Source: JAGQRJ01 sp041402045
Lineage (GTDB): Bacteria > Planctomycetota > J058
DNA: 64,000 nucleotides
Assembly: GCA_041402045.1 (NCBI GenBank)
Contig: JAWKSZ010000005.1
Span: 1 to 64,000, forward strand
Reading direction: 5' to 3'
Part shown: positions 34,027-43,874 of the stretch, piece by piece
How positions within the stretch are numbered: position 1 is the first letter of the stretch
How the letters are laid out: every line of letters begins with the position of its first letter
Made by a program: the position numbers and the translations under genes
The notes under the pieces: model-generated
What the model was told of the DNA's origin: nothing
The model's database searches: none
Seen by the model: the letters and a program-made list of their open reading frames with translations, nothing else

Positions 34027-34811
34027 CGGATCGCCTGCTCGCGGTGTCCGACGCCCAGCCAGCGCTCGAGCCAGCGCACGCCCAGGCTCAGGAGCACGCA
34101 GATCACGAGGTAGAGCAGGGCCACGGTCAGCCAGGGCTCGAAGGTCAGGTAGCTCCGCCCCTGAATGTCCTGGGCGCGCTTGGTCAGCTCCTCGAGCCCG
34201 ATCACCGAGGCCAAGGAGCTGTCCTTGACCAGGGCAATGAACTCGGACGCGAGCGGGGGCAGGATCCGGCGGAAGGCCTGGGGCAGGATCACGTAGATCA
34301 TGGCCTGGGCGTGGCTGAGGCCCAGGCTGCGCGCGGCCTCCATTTGCCCGGGGTCCACGCCCTGGATCCCGGCGCGCACGATCTCGGCGATGTAGGCCGC
34401 GGTGAAGCAGCTCAAGGCGCACACCCCGGCCTTGAACGAGGTCAGGGTCACCAGGCTCTCCAGCGCCTTCCCGATCACGAAGTACCAGATCATGACCTGG
34501 ACCAGGAGCGGGGTCCCGCGGATCAGCTCGACGTAGACCGAGCCGAACAGCCGGGCGCCGGGGTCGTGGGAGGTGCGGCACAGCCCGACCAGGACCCCGA
34601 TCGGGAGCGCGAAGCACAGGCTCAGCGCGGCGACCCCCAGGGTGTAGCCCAGGCCCTTGAGCAGGAGCCCGGAGTAGTCGCCGAAGAAGCGCCCCCACTG
34701 CCACTGGTAGGAGAAGTTCCGCCCGGCGGTCAGCGCCAGCGCGAGGAACGCCCCGAGCGCGGCGGCGTAGATCGCGTAGCGGATCAGGCGGATCCGGGTG
34801 GTGCGGCGCAC
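34023..34811 (-). CDS. Polar amino acid ABC transporter, permease
   Basis: 262 residues from GTG at 34811, six bases after the binding-protein stop. The HisM/GlnP-type domain has several membrane helices and the EAA loop 'EAARSLGLSHAQAMIYVILP' followed by 'AFRRILPPLASEFIALVKDS' that docks to the ATPase. 'YVELIRGTPLLVQVMIWYF' is the typical early motif. Substrate specificity (glutamine, arginine, cystine or other) cannot be read. Confidence 0.92.
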   Translation of the reverse strand: MRRTTRIRLIRYAIYAAALGAFLALALTAGRNFSYQWQWGRFFGDYSGLLLKGLGYTLGVAALSLCFALPIGVLVGLCRTSHDPGARLFGSVYVELIRGTPLLVQVMIWYFVIGKALESLVTLTSFKAGVCALSCFTAAYIAEIVRAGIQGVDPGQMEAARSLGLSHAQAMIYVILPQAFRRILPPLASEFIALVKDSSLASVIGLEELTKRAQDIQGRSYLTFEPWLTVALLYLVICVLLSLGVRWLERWLGVGHREQAIR

Positions 34812-34817
34812 CGGGCG

Positions 34818-35675
34818 CTACTCGCCGGCGCCGCCGGGGGTGGGCGCCGGCGCCTCGGCGGCGGCCGCGGCGCGCTTCTCCTTCTGGTCCTCGACGGCGC
34901 CCTTCCCGAAGTGCTTGGCGACGAGCGCGTCCAGGGTCCCGTCGGCCTCGAGCTTCTTCAGGGTGCGGTCGAAGGCCTGACGCAGGAGCCCGCTGTCCTT
35001 GCGGAACGCGGCGGCGATCGCCTCGGCGGTGAACGGCTTCCAGATCCCCTCGAGCTCGTCCGGGCGCTGGTCGCGCACGTACTTCTCGAGGTAGGGGCGG
35101 TCGAACACGACGGCGTCCGCCTTCTCCTGGATCACGGCCATGCAGGCCATGTCGGTCTTGGCGAAGCGCAGGAGCTCGGCCTTGGGCGCCGACTTGCGCA
35201 CCGCCTGCTCGCCGGTGGTGCTCTCCTGCACGGCGACGATCATGCCCTCCTGGTTCAGGTCCTCGAGGCTCGAGATCCGGTCGTCGCCCTTGCGCTTCAC
35301 CACCACCTGACCCACGTAGTAGTAGGGGGTGGAGAAGTCGACGGTCTGCTGGCGCTCGGGGGTGACCGACATGCCGCTCACGATCGCGTCGGCCTTGCCC
35401 GTCTGGAGCACGCCCACGATCGAGTTCCAGGCGACGTTCTTGAACTCGACCTCGACGCCGAGCTCCTTGGCGAAGGCGCGCACCAGGTCCACGTCGTAGC
35501 CCACGGGCTGGTCGCCCTGGGGGTCGAGGACCTCGAACGGGTCGTAGCCCACGTCCATGGCCACGATCAGCTTGCCCCGGGCCTTGACCTTGTCGAGGCC
35601 GTCGGCGGCGGCGGGCCCGCCCGAGGGGCAGGCGCTGAGGGTGAGCGCGAGGAGCGGCAGCAGCAGGCGACGCAT
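34818..35675 (-). CDS. Polar amino acid ABC transporter, substrate-binding lipoprotein
   Basis: 285 residues from ATG at 35675. Lipobox 'LTLSAC' anchors it outside the inner membrane. The SBP_bac_3 fold is clear: 'GKLIVAMDVGYDPFEVLDPQ', 'GYDVDLVRAFAKELGVEVEF', 'DAIVSGMSVTPERQQTVDFS', 'YYVGQVVV', 'ADAVVFDRPYLEKYV'. The C-terminal ~20 residues are a Lys/Ala/Pro tail not usual for the family. It captures the amino acid and delivers it to the permease encoded next. Confidence 0.9.
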   Translation of the reverse strand: MRRLLLPLLALTLSACPSGGPAAADGLDKVKARGKLIVAMDVGYDPFEVLDPQGDQPVGYDVDLVRAFAKELGVEVEFKNVAWNSIVGVLQTGKADAIVSGMSVTPERQQTVDFSTPYYYVGQVVVKRKGDDRISSLEDLNQEGMIVAVQESTTGEQAVRKSAPKAELLRFAKTDMACMAVIQEKADAVVFDRPYLEKYVRDQRPDELEGIWKPFTAEAIAAAFRKDSGLLRQAFDRTLKKLEADGTLDALVAKHFGKGAVEDQKEKRAAAAAEAPAPTPGGAGE

Positions 35676-35688
35676 GGGGGAGTCCGTT

Positions 35689-37596
35689 CTACTTGAGCAA
35701 CATGCCCGCGACGGTGGCGGTGAGCAGCGCGGCGATCGTGCCCGCGACCAGGCGGAAGCCGATCTTGGCCAGGTCGGAGCGGCGCCGGGGCGATCTCCCT
35801 CGATCCCGCCGAGCTGGATCCCGATCATCAGAGCCCAGGTTCGCGATCCCGCACAGCGCGTAGGTCGCGATCACGACCGAGCGGGGCCGAGCATGTTCGC
35901 TGCCGGGGCTGGCACATGCCGGAGAGCTCGAGGGTAGGCGATGAACTCGTTGACCACGGTCTTGATCCCGATCAACTGCCCGACCTGGCGCGCGTCCTCC
36001 AGGGCACCCCCATGAGCCAGGCCAGGGGCATGAGCAGGAAGCCCAGGATCTTCTGCAGGCCGAGGGTCCGCCAGCCGGACTCCCACCAGGCGCTGTCGGC
36101 CTGGGCCTGCTCGGCCGCGTCCATGTCGGCGTAGGCCTTGGGCGCCGGGAGTGCCACGCCCTGGAACCCGGGCTGGTCGGCGGAGATGACCCCGGCCCGA
36201 ACACATCCGCGGGCCTTCGATCTGGGCCGGCCTTCGTGGCCGGGCTGAACACGAGCTGCACCGCCAGGGACTCGGCGGGGTGGCGGGTTCCCGGTCCTCC
36301 GCCGTGGCTGGCGGTGGCCGCGGTGCGCAGGTTGCTGCCGCGGCGGTCTCCTCGCCAGGTCAGCAGTGGCAGCCTCGATCGCGCCCCGCCTCGGAGCCGC
36401 GAGGCGCCTGGCGCCGGCGACGCGCTGGGTCCAGGGTGCCGTAGACCAGGTTCGCGACGGTGTCCGGACTTCGTCGATCCCCATGCTGAACAGGGCGACC
36501 AGGGCGGGCGGAACGCGAGGAGCATGGCGCCCACGTTCAGGGCCAGCTTGAGGCCCTCGCTCGCGCCGCGGGCGGCGGCGTCGATCGCGTTCACGTCGAG
36601 CTTCTCCAGCTCGACCTTGAGCGAGCCGTAGGTCTCGCATTGGCTGGGGTCCGGCTCCGGGACCATGATCTTGGCGCACACCAGCGCCGCCGGCGCGCTC
36701 ATGACCGAGGCCGAGAGCAGGTGTCCGGCGATCCCGGCGAACTGCGCCTGGAGCATGCCCACGTAGGCGGCCATGACGCCGCCGGCGACGGTGGCGAAGC
36801 CGCCGGTCATGACCGCCATGAGCTCGCTCTGGCTCATGCCCTTGATGAACGGCTTGACCAGGAGCGGGGCCTCGGTCTGGCCCACGAAGATGTTCCCGCT
36901 GGCGGAGAGGGTCTCGGCGCCGGTGGTGCCCATGGTGGCCTGCATGATCTGAGCCACCACCCTCACGATCGCCTGCATGACGCCGAGGTGGTAGAGGATC
37001 GCCATGAGCGAGCTGAACACGATGATCGTGGGCAGCACGAAGAACGCGAAGTAGGAGCCGACCTCGGCGACCTGCCCCGTCTCTCCCACCGGGCCATGGG
37101 GACCCCCAGGCCCGACGGGGACGTTGTTCACCGAGGCGAGTTTGCCGAACAGGAACGACGCGCCCTGCTCCACGGCCTTGAGGATCACGTCGAAGACTAC
37201 GTTGAACTGCGCGAAGATCCACTGACCCACCGGCACGTGCATGACGAAGATCCCCAGGATCAGCTGCAGGCCCAAGCCCCAGGCCACGAGCTTCCAAGAG
37301 ATCTTGCTGCGGTTGTTCGACATGAGCACGCACACGCCGATCAGGAACGCCATGCCCAGCAGGCTCTGGAAGCGCTGGGCGATCGTGGTGCCCGAGCCCT
37401 TGTCCGGGTCCTTGAGCGCTGAGAGGTCGAAGCGCTGATCGCCTTCCACGTCCTCGGCGCTGACGTCCGCGGGGGCGACGACCTGCTCCTCGGCGGGCGG
37501 CTGCGGGTCCTGCGCCGCGGCGTACTGCGAGCCCCAGGCGAAGCAGAACAGGTAGACGAAGACCAGGCCGAAGCCCCACAGCCAGCGACGGGACAT
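35689..37596 (-). pseudogene. NupC-type concentrative nucleoside transporter, multiple frameshifts
   Basis: ATG at 37596 with GGGAGGTGG upstream. A signal-like helix, then a ~45-residue periplasmic extension ('DPQPPAEEQVVAPADVSAED'), then CNT helices: 'GTTIAQRFQSLLGMAFLIGV', 'FFVLPTIIVFSSLMAILYHL', 'SASGNIFVGQTEAPLLVKPF', 'MTGGFATVAGGVMAAYVGML'. From about 36,530 down to 35,810 the sense hops between all three frames ('IGIKTVVNEFIAYP', 'SVVIATYALCGIANLGS' lie in different frames), and the last 30 residues return to the first. Such dense indels look more like sequence error than decay. It would import nucleosides with Na+ or H+. Confidence 0.8.
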
Positions 37597-37723
37597 AGCC
37601 ACCTCCCGGAAGCGCAACAGGATACGGAACGAGCCGAGGAAGGCGAGGGAATTGCGGCGCCCGCCGCCGCCGCGAGCGAGTGCGCGGGGGCGCGGGAGGT
37701 AAGATCGCGGCCGAGGAGGCGAC

Positions 37724-38644
37724 ATGAGCGACCCCGCGCCCGTCGAGGCGGGACCGCCGCCGGCGACCGATATCGTGCGCTCCTACAAGCGCGTGTTCTC
37801 CCGGGGCCTGGCCACGATCCTGCCCACGGTGCTCACGCTGTGGATCGTGATCGCCTCCTACGCCTTCGTCGACCAGACGATCGCCCAGCCGATCGCCGAC
37901 GGGATCAAGTCGCGCCTGGTCGAGACCGAGCTCGGCAACGCGATCGTGTTCTCGGTGTGGGACAACCTCGTGTTCCTGCGCAAGCCCACCCCCACGCCGC
38001 CTCCGCCGGGGCTGGACGAGACCGCGGCCGAGGCCTGGCGGATCGAGCAGCTCAAGCTGATCGACGAGGTCGAACCCCAGCGCCAGGCCGACCTGCGCAA
38101 CGAGATCGACCTGCGCTTCCCCAAGTGGGTGGGCTTCGTGCTCGCCGTCGTCGCCGTGTTCGTGGTCGGCTTCGTCATGGCGAGCTTCATGGGCTCCTGG
38201 CTGTGGGGCCTGTTCGAGAGCTACGCCGGGCGGATCCCGCTGGTGCGCAACATTTACCCCGGCGCCAAGCAAATGGTGAACTTCTTCCTCTCGAGCGGAG
38301 AGAGCAGCTCGTTCCAGGCCGTGGTCGCCGTCGAGTTCCCCCGCGCCGGGCTGTGGTCGATCGGGTTCCTCACCTCGGAGGACATTCCCGAGATCTCCGA
38401 GCAGACCGGCGAGGCCGTGCGCGGGGTCTACCTGGGCACGCCGGCGGCGGGGCAGGTCGTGCTCGCCAAGGAGTCCGAGATCGTGGCGGTGGACATGACC
38501 GTCGACGAGGCGCTCAAGTTCCTCATGAGCGGCGGCGTGATCGGGCGCGACCCCGAGCGGCCCAAGAAGCCGACGGCGCTCCCCTGGCAGTCGCAACGTC
38601 TGACGCGACAAGCCTCTCAGCGCCTCGACCCGCCCGGGGCCTGA
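37724..38644 (+). CDS. DUF502 family membrane protein
   Basis: 306 residues, ATG at 37724 after GAGGAGG. Two membrane helices: about 27-47 ('LATILPTVLTLWIVIASYAF') and 145-168 ('FVLAVVAVFVVGFVMASF'). The family block is clear in 'YAGRIPLVRNIYPGAKQMVN', 'FQAVVAVEFPRAGLWSIGFL' and 'PAAGQVVLAKESEIVAVDMT'. The family's role is unknown. A ~60-residue insertion between the helices (Pro-rich 'KPTPTPPPPGLDE') is longer than usual. Divergent from the nucleoside transporter. Confidence 0.88.
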   Translation: MSDPAPVEAGPPPATDIVRSYKRVFSRGLATILPTVLTLWIVIASYAFVDQTIAQPIADGIKSRLVETELGNAIVFSVWDNLVFLRKPTPTPPPPGLDETAAEAWRIEQLKLIDEVEPQRQADLRNEIDLRFPKWVGFVLAVVAVFVVGFVMASFMGSWLWGLFESYAGRIPLVRNIYPGAKQMVNFFLSSGESSSFQAVVAVEFPRAGLWSIGFLTSEDIPEISEQTGEAVRGVYLGTPAAGQVVLAKESEIVAVDMTVDEALKFLMSGGVIGRDPERPKKPTALPWQSQRLTRQASQRLDPPGA

Positions 38645-38679
38645 GCCGAAGCGGGTCCCAGCCGGGCCCAATCATGCGC

Positions 38680-38709
38680 TTGCATTCCGCCCCCGGGCTG
38701 CGCTATCCT
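38680..38709 (+). promoter_or_regulatory. Candidate promoter of the HU-like gene
   Basis: TTGCAT (38680-38685) and TATCCT (38704-38709) with 18-base spacing, about 40 bases before the start; a GGAGGT ribosome site lies between. Confidence 0.5.
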
Positions 38710-38747
38710 CTGCGAGCAAGCGAGTTACGCCCCATTGGAGGTTCGCT

Positions 38748-39044
38748 ATGCCCACGTCGAGCAAGAAGGAAATCGTCCTGGCCGTCGCGAACAAGACCGG
38801 CCGCTCCAGCGCCGAGGCCAGCGCCGTGTGCCAGAGCTTCCTGGACCAGGTCGTCGACGAGCTCGCGCGGGGTAACCGCCTGGAGTTCCGCGATTTCGGG
38901 GTGTTCGAGCTCAAGCGCCGCAAGGCGCGCACGGCCCGTAACCCCAAGACCGGCGAGGCCGTCCACGTGCCCGCGCGCACCGTGGTCGCCTTCAAGCCCG
39001 GCCGGATCATGAAGGAACGCGTCGTCGACGTCGTTCCGCAGTAA
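38748..39044 (+). CDS. HU/IHF-family DNA-binding protein
   Basis: 98 residues, ATG at 38748 after GGAGG. The HU fold is complete: 'KKEIVLAVANKTGRSSAEAS', helix two ending 'VVDELARGNRLEFRDFGVFE', the DNA-gripping arm 'ARNPKTGEAVHVPARTVVAF', and 'KPGRIMKERV'. It bends DNA and organises the nucleoid; whether it is HU or IHF-like cannot be settled. It probably has its own strong promoter. The next gene begins 13 bases downstream. Confidence 0.93.
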   Translation: MPTSSKKEIVLAVANKTGRSSAEASAVCQSFLDQVVDELARGNRLEFRDFGVFELKRRKARTARNPKTGEAVHVPARTVVAFKPGRIMKERVVDVVPQ

Positions 39045-39057
39045 CCCTCGGTCCTCC

Positions 39058-39555
39058 ATGAATCAGCCCAGCCGTCGCCCCAACCCGGCGCGCCGCCCCA
39101 GCGCGCGCGTGGGTCGCAAGCCCTTGCCCAAGTGCACGATCGAGGTCGTCGACCCCGACGACGTGTTGATCCTGAACCTGAACGACCGCTGGCACCGGAG
39201 CTTCACCTCGAGCACCGACCGCTACCCGCTCATGATCGACGTCCCGCCCCAGTTCCTGAACCAGGGCTGGAACATGATCGAGGGGACCTACACCAACGTC
39301 GCGATCGCCGGGCACCGCAACGACGCCTCCGTGGAATACAAGATCCTGCTCGACGGCAAGGCGGTGGTGCACGTCACCTACCGCACCGAGGTCCAGCCGC
39401 AGACGTTCACCCTCGTGTTCAAGGACACCTTCAACCTCGAGGCCCGCGAGATCGACTCGGGCCGGCGCAGCGGCCGCGTGGCCGGGGGCAGCGGCGGCCG
39501 CTTCGACGACTTCATGCAGTGGTCGGACGAGGAAGAGGGCGCCCCGAAGGAGTAG
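39058..39555 (+). CDS. Hypothetical protein, 165 aa
   Basis: ATG at 39058, close behind the HU-like gene. After a basic Pro/Arg N-terminus the protein is beta-rich: 'KCTIEVVDPDDVLILNLNDR', 'YPLMIDVPPQFLNQGWNMIE', 'VVHVTYRTEVQPQTFTLVF'. The tail is Gly/Arg then acidic ('MQWSDEEEGAPKE'). No signal or membrane segment. I do not recognise it. Probably co-transcribed with the HU gene. Confidence 0.65.
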   Translation: MNQPSRRPNPARRPSARVGRKPLPKCTIEVVDPDDVLILNLNDRWHRSFTSSTDRYPLMIDVPPQFLNQGWNMIEGTYTNVAIAGHRNDASVEYKILLDGKAVVHVTYRTEVQPQTFTLVFKDTFNLEAREIDSGRRSGRVAGGSGGRFDDFMQWSDEEEGAPKE

Positions 39556-39562
39556 CCCTTCC

Positions 39563-40096
39563 TCAGCGCTGGGCGACGTCGAAGGTCCGCGGGAACTCGC
39601 GCTCCACCCGGGCGCCGATCCCTCCGCCCCCTGGCTCGAACACCTGGAGCTCGACGCGCAGGCTGGTGACCCCGGGCGCGGGCTCGCCCCGAGGGTCGGT
39701 GTCGCGGAAGACCGCGAACGCTCCGCGCAGGAAGGCCGCCGAGCCCCGCTCGTCGGGGGTGGCAAGGGCGAACGTCTCGCTGCCCGCGGCCCAGCCCTCG
39801 AGCGCCTGGCGCAGCTCCGGCTCGTCGAAGGCGAACTCCCGCAGGGCGACGGTCTCCTCCAATCCCAGGTCGTCGATCCGGAGCAGGAGCCTCCCCTCGC
39901 GCCGCGCGAGGGCCTCGACGCGCCCGCCTCGCGCGAGCTCCCGCGCCTGGGACTCGACCTCGCGGAACACGCCCTCCACGACCTTCAGGGTCACGGGGCC
40001 GGGGCTGGCCACGGACGGCGCGGGCTCGGGGGTCGAGCTGCAGGCGACGAGCACGAGCGGCGCGACGGCGGTGAGGGCGCGACGGGTCCAGTTCAC
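39563..40096 (-). CDS. Hypothetical lipoprotein, 177 aa
   Basis: GTG at 40096 with GGAGG nine bases upstream. Lipobox 'APLVLVAC' with Ser-Ser following. The mature part ('LKVVEGVFREVESQARELAR', 'RLLLRIDDLGLEETVALREF', 'SLRVELQVFEPGGGGIGAR') looks like a small alpha/beta domain. No family recognised. Confidence 0.65.
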   Translation of the reverse strand: MNWTRRALTAVAPLVLVACSSTPEPAPSVASPGPVTLKVVEGVFREVESQARELARGGRVEALARREGRLLLRIDDLGLEETVALREFAFDEPELRQALEGWAAGSETFALATPDERGSAAFLRGAFAVFRDTDPRGEPAPGVTSLRVELQVFEPGGGGIGARVEREFPRTFDVAQR

Positions 40097-40164
40097 GGGA
40101 GCCTCCTGGCTCCAGGGATACGTCGCCGAGGTCCCGTGTGGATCACCCCGCGCATAAGGTCCCC

Positions 40165-42649
40165 TCAACGCAGGCGTTCGAGCCAGGCCGCCGCGTCGTC
40201 GAGGAGCGTGACCTGGGGCGACGCGTCCACCTCCGCCTGCGCCTGCTTCAAGTCGCCGGCGGCCACCGCGCCCAGGATCCGACCGAAGCGCACGCCGACC
40301 ACGGCGGTCGGGGTCAAGGTCCCGAAGTCCTCCGGCGTGATCCTGGCCCGGCGCAGCCACTCCAGGGCCCCGGCCTGGAACGCGAGCTCCGCGCGCAGCC
40401 CGCGCCGGGCCTTGGCGTCGTCGCGCAGGCTCAGGAGCCAGGCGAAGGTCCAGCGCTGCGCCCCGAACTCCGGGCGCTCGGGGAAGCGCAGCGCCGCGAG
40501 CCCCTCGGCGCTGCCGCGTCCGCCGCTCACCAGCAGCCGCTTGAGGTAGTCCTGGGCGGACTCGATCTGGTAGAGCCGCATGAGCCCGTCGGTCAACGCC
40601 TGGCGCGTGACCTCGTCGTAGCAGGGGGCGTCGTGGCACCAGCGCCACCCCAGCCAGCCCACGGTCCCCGCGCGCGGCGACGCGCCCTGGACGCGGTAGG
40701 AGGAGAGGTCACGGAACCACTCGTCCCGGGCCTCCTCCAAGCGCCCGCGCGCGCCGAGGCTGAGGTTGCGCAGGTAGCGCGCGGTGCTCGCGACCCACAC
40801 CTCCTCGCGGGTCGCCTCGCCGCGCAGCTTGTGGAGCGCCTCGAGCCGCGGGTCGATCGCGGCGTAGTCGGGGTCCGGGGCGAGGAGCGCCCGCCCGATC
40901 CGCCCCAGCTCGTGGCGGGGGTCCGCGTCCTGGGCGGGGTCCAGGGGGGTCACCCCTGCCGCGTCGCGGGCGGCGACCTCGAAGGAGACCAGGTCGAGCT
41001 GGCCCAGGGCGGTCGGGTGCCCGTCCCCGCGCCACAGGCCGAAGCGGCCCCCGGCGTAGCTCAGGTTGCCGCCGATCCGCAGCAGCCACTCGCCCTTGGG
41101 CTGGGCCTCGCAGGGGAACTCGCCGCGCGCGACCCGCCGCCCGTCGAGCTCGGCGTCGACGGTCACCCCCTCGCGCGGGTCGAAGCGCAGCCGCAGGGAC
41201 AGCTCGCGCAGGGGGCCCAGCGCGTGCAGGAAGGGCTTACGCCAGCGCACCTCGTCCTGGGTCCCCGCCCGCAGCTCGAACACGCCGAAGGGGTCGTCCC
41301 CCGGGAGCGCCGCGAGCTCGAGGTAGAGCGCCTCGCGCTCGACGTCGTCGGCGCCGACGAGGAAGTCGTCGACCCCGCGCTCCTCGAGCTCGGGCGACTG
41401 GGGGGTGGCGTCCCGCTGCCAGCGCTGGAACGCGAGCCCGACCCGGGTCCCAGGGAGCAGGAGCGGCACCCGCAGCCGCGCGCGGAGCTCGACCGGGGTG
41501 ACGCCGTCGTAGCGACAGGGCAGGCGCAGCTCGGGGCTGGTGCCGCCGTTGAAGCGGATCCGCAGCCGGCCCTGCTTGCGCTCGCAGGCCCAGGGCATGA
41601 GCACCTCGAGCCCGGGCAGGCTCGGGGTGCCGAGGTCCTTGGGGACGAAGGCGGCGACGTCGACCTGGGGGACGACCACGGACTGCTGCACGACCTCCTG
41701 CCCCGACGCTGACTCGGGGGGGATCGGGCGCGGCCGCGTCAGGGCCACCCCGAGGACCCCCGCCGAGCCGAGGAGCGCCGCGGCCACGCCCAGGGCTGCG
41801 AGGTGCACGAGCTTGGGGCGGCGCCAGCGCCGGCGCGCGAGCACCGGCTCCCCGCGCAGGTAGCGGCGCAGCTCGTCGGCGAAGGCGTTCGCGTCGGGGT
41901 AGCGGCGGAAGGGGTTCGTCTCCAGCGCGCGCATGCACACGGTCTCGAGGTCTCGCGGGATCTCGCGCGACAGGGTCCGGGGGGTCAGATAGCCCGAGGT
42001 GAGGTTGGTCATGAGCTGCGGGATCGTCTCCCCCTCGAAGGGCAGCCGATCGGTGAGGGCCTCGTAGAGCAGGACCCCCAGGGACCACACGTCCGAGCGC
42101 TTGCTCGTCGCCTCGGCGTTGCGGAAGGCCTCGGGGCCATCCACTGCGGCGTCCCCACGAGCTGTCCGGTGTGGGTCAGGCGTCGCCAGGTCCAGGGCCG
42201 TGGCGATCCCGAAGTCGGCGAGCCGGGCCCGCCCCGCCTGGTCGACGAGCACGTTCGAGGGCTCACGTCGCGGTGCACGATCCTGGCCTGGTGGGCGACC
42301 CCAACGCCCGGCGACCTCGAGCAGTTCACTGCACGCGCTGCTCGAGCACCGCGTGGACCAGGTCAGTGTAGCTCGCGCCCCCTCGACTGTGCTCCATGAC
42401 CAGGTAGGGTCGCCTGAGGTGCTCCCCGGCGTCGTGGATCCCCACGATCCCCGGGTGCCGCAGCCCGCCGAGCACCTGACCCTCGCGCAGGAAGCGCTCA
42501 CGGCGCTGGCCCTGCACGGCGCCCTGGAGCACCTTGATCGCGACCTCGCGCCCGGAGGACAGGTCGAGCCCGCGGAACACGGTCGCCATGCCCCCGCGCC
42601 CCAGCTCGTCGAGGAGCCGGTAGCGACCGTTGAGCACGGGGCGGGTCAC
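40165..42649 (-). pseudogene. Membrane Ser/Thr kinase with several frameshifts
   Basis: GTG at 42649 starts the kinase N-lobe: 'LLDELGRGGMATVFRG' and Lys in 'REVAIKVLQG'. Between about 42,330 and 42,120 the sense jumps frames: 'QARIVHRDVSP' in one, 'SNVLVDQAGRARLADFGIAT' in another, 'GQLVGTPQWMAP' back in the first, then 'TSKRSDVWSLGVLLYEALTD' onward stays open to 40165. A membrane helix ('HLAALGVAAALLGSAGVLGV') precedes ~480 extracytoplasmic residues that include a strand-rich, jelly-roll-like region and a helical end. All catalytic motifs are present if the indels are repaired, so sequence error is likely. Confidence 0.8.
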
Positions 42650-42670
42650 CCGCGCGCTCCTGCCCCGCCG

Positions 42671-43780
42671 TCAGCGCCTACGACGACGCGCCGCTCCCAG
42701 ACGACGCCGGCGCTTCTTGCGCCGGAGGACCGGACGCCGAGGGCCGTCGTCGTCCTCGTCCTCCTCCTCCTCCTCGTCGTCCTCCTCCTCCTCGTCTTCC
42801 TCGAGCTCGTCCTCCTCGTCCTCGTCCTCGTCCTCGTCGTCCTCCTCGTCGCCCTGGACCTTGAGGCGCATGGAGGCGGTGCGCACGATCTCGAGGCGCA
42901 TGGACGGGGTGCGGATCCCCATGAGGGTCAGGTGCGCGTACTCGCGGACCTCGGTCGAGGTGTCCTCGAGCAGGGGCAGCACGTGGGGCACCGCGTCCCG
43001 GGCCTCCTGGCCCAGGTGGAACAGGACCATGAGCGCGCCGACCTTGGCCAGCTCGTTGCGCTCGCGCTGGAGCACGCGGACCATGTCGGCGGTGGTGGTC
43101 TTGGCGTCGGGCGAGACCTCGATCACCTGCATGACCGCGGCGCGGCTGACGTCGGCGTTCTTGTCGCCGAGGGCCTTCACCAGGTGCGGCAGGACCTCCT
43201 TGCGCAGGCGCTGGAAGGTGCCCAGAGCCTCCACCGCCTTGAGGCGCACCGCCGCGCTCTCGTCCCGGGTGGCCTTCCCCAGGTGCGGGATCGCGTCGAC
43301 CACGAGGTTCGTGTAGCGCTTGCGCGAGAGGTAGTGCAGGCCGACGACCCCCGCGTAGCGCAGGCGCCAGCGCTCGTCCTTGAGCGCGTCGAGCATGGGC
43401 AGCACCGCCCGGTCGCCGATCTTGCCCAGGGTCGGGAGGAAGCTCTCCTCGAACTCCACCAGCGCCCCGCGGGCGCTGCTGCAGCTCTTGGCGATCCGCC
43501 GCAGGATCTTGGCCGCGCTCTCGCTGTAGGTGTGCTTGTCACGCCCGCCGCTGCCGCCCGCGGACACGCTCTCGCTGATCGCGTCCTGGAGCTCGCGCTG
43601 CCGCTGCTTGCGCCGCCGGGCCTTGGCCTTGCGCTGACGCTCGGCCTCGTCCTCGCCGTCCGCCTCGCCGGGCAAGGGCGGCGGCGTGGCCTTGGCCTTG
43701 GGCTCGCGCTGCTTGGAAGTCGCCGAGGCCTCGGGCGGCTTCTTCTTGCGCTTCTTCTTCTTGCGCGGTCGATCGGACAC
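42671..43780 (-). CDS. HEAT-repeat protein with polybasic and polyacidic tails
   Basis: 369 residues; it starts 'MSDRPRKKKKRKKK' from GTG/ATG at 43780 with GGAG upstream. About residues 85-300 are HEAT repeats ('DRAVLPMLDALKDERWRLRY', 'DESAAVRLKAVEALGTFQRL', 'DKNADVSRAAVMQVIEV'). Then comes a run of ~45 almost purely Asp/Glu residues followed by a short Arg-rich end. The mix of basic, solenoid, acidic and basic segments suggests a scaffold that binds nucleic acid or ribosomes. The broken kinase starts 21 bases downstream, a possible functional pair. Confidence 0.75.
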   Translation of the reverse strand: MSDRPRKKKKRKKKPPEASATSKQREPKAKATPPPLPGEADGEDEAERQRKAKARRRKQRQRELQDAISESVSAGGSGGRDKHTYSESAAKILRRIAKSCSSARGALVEFEESFLPTLGKIGDRAVLPMLDALKDERWRLRYAGVVGLHYLSRKRYTNLVVDAIPHLGKATRDESAAVRLKAVEALGTFQRLRKEVLPHLVKALGDKNADVSRAAVMQVIEVSPDAKTTTADMVRVLQRERNELAKVGALMVLFHLGQEARDAVPHVLPLLEDTSTEVREYAHLTLMGIRTPSMRLEIVRTASMRLKVQGDEEDDEDEDEDEEDELEEDEEEEDDEEEEEDEDDDGPRRPVLRRKKRRRRLGAARRRRR

Positions 43781-43874
43781 GGCTCACTCCAGCCCTCGCA
43801 TTCTGCCGTGATATGCGACTCCCCGCGAGGGGGCACGCCGTCGCGGGGAGCCGGAGCAGGGAACCGGAGTGGAG

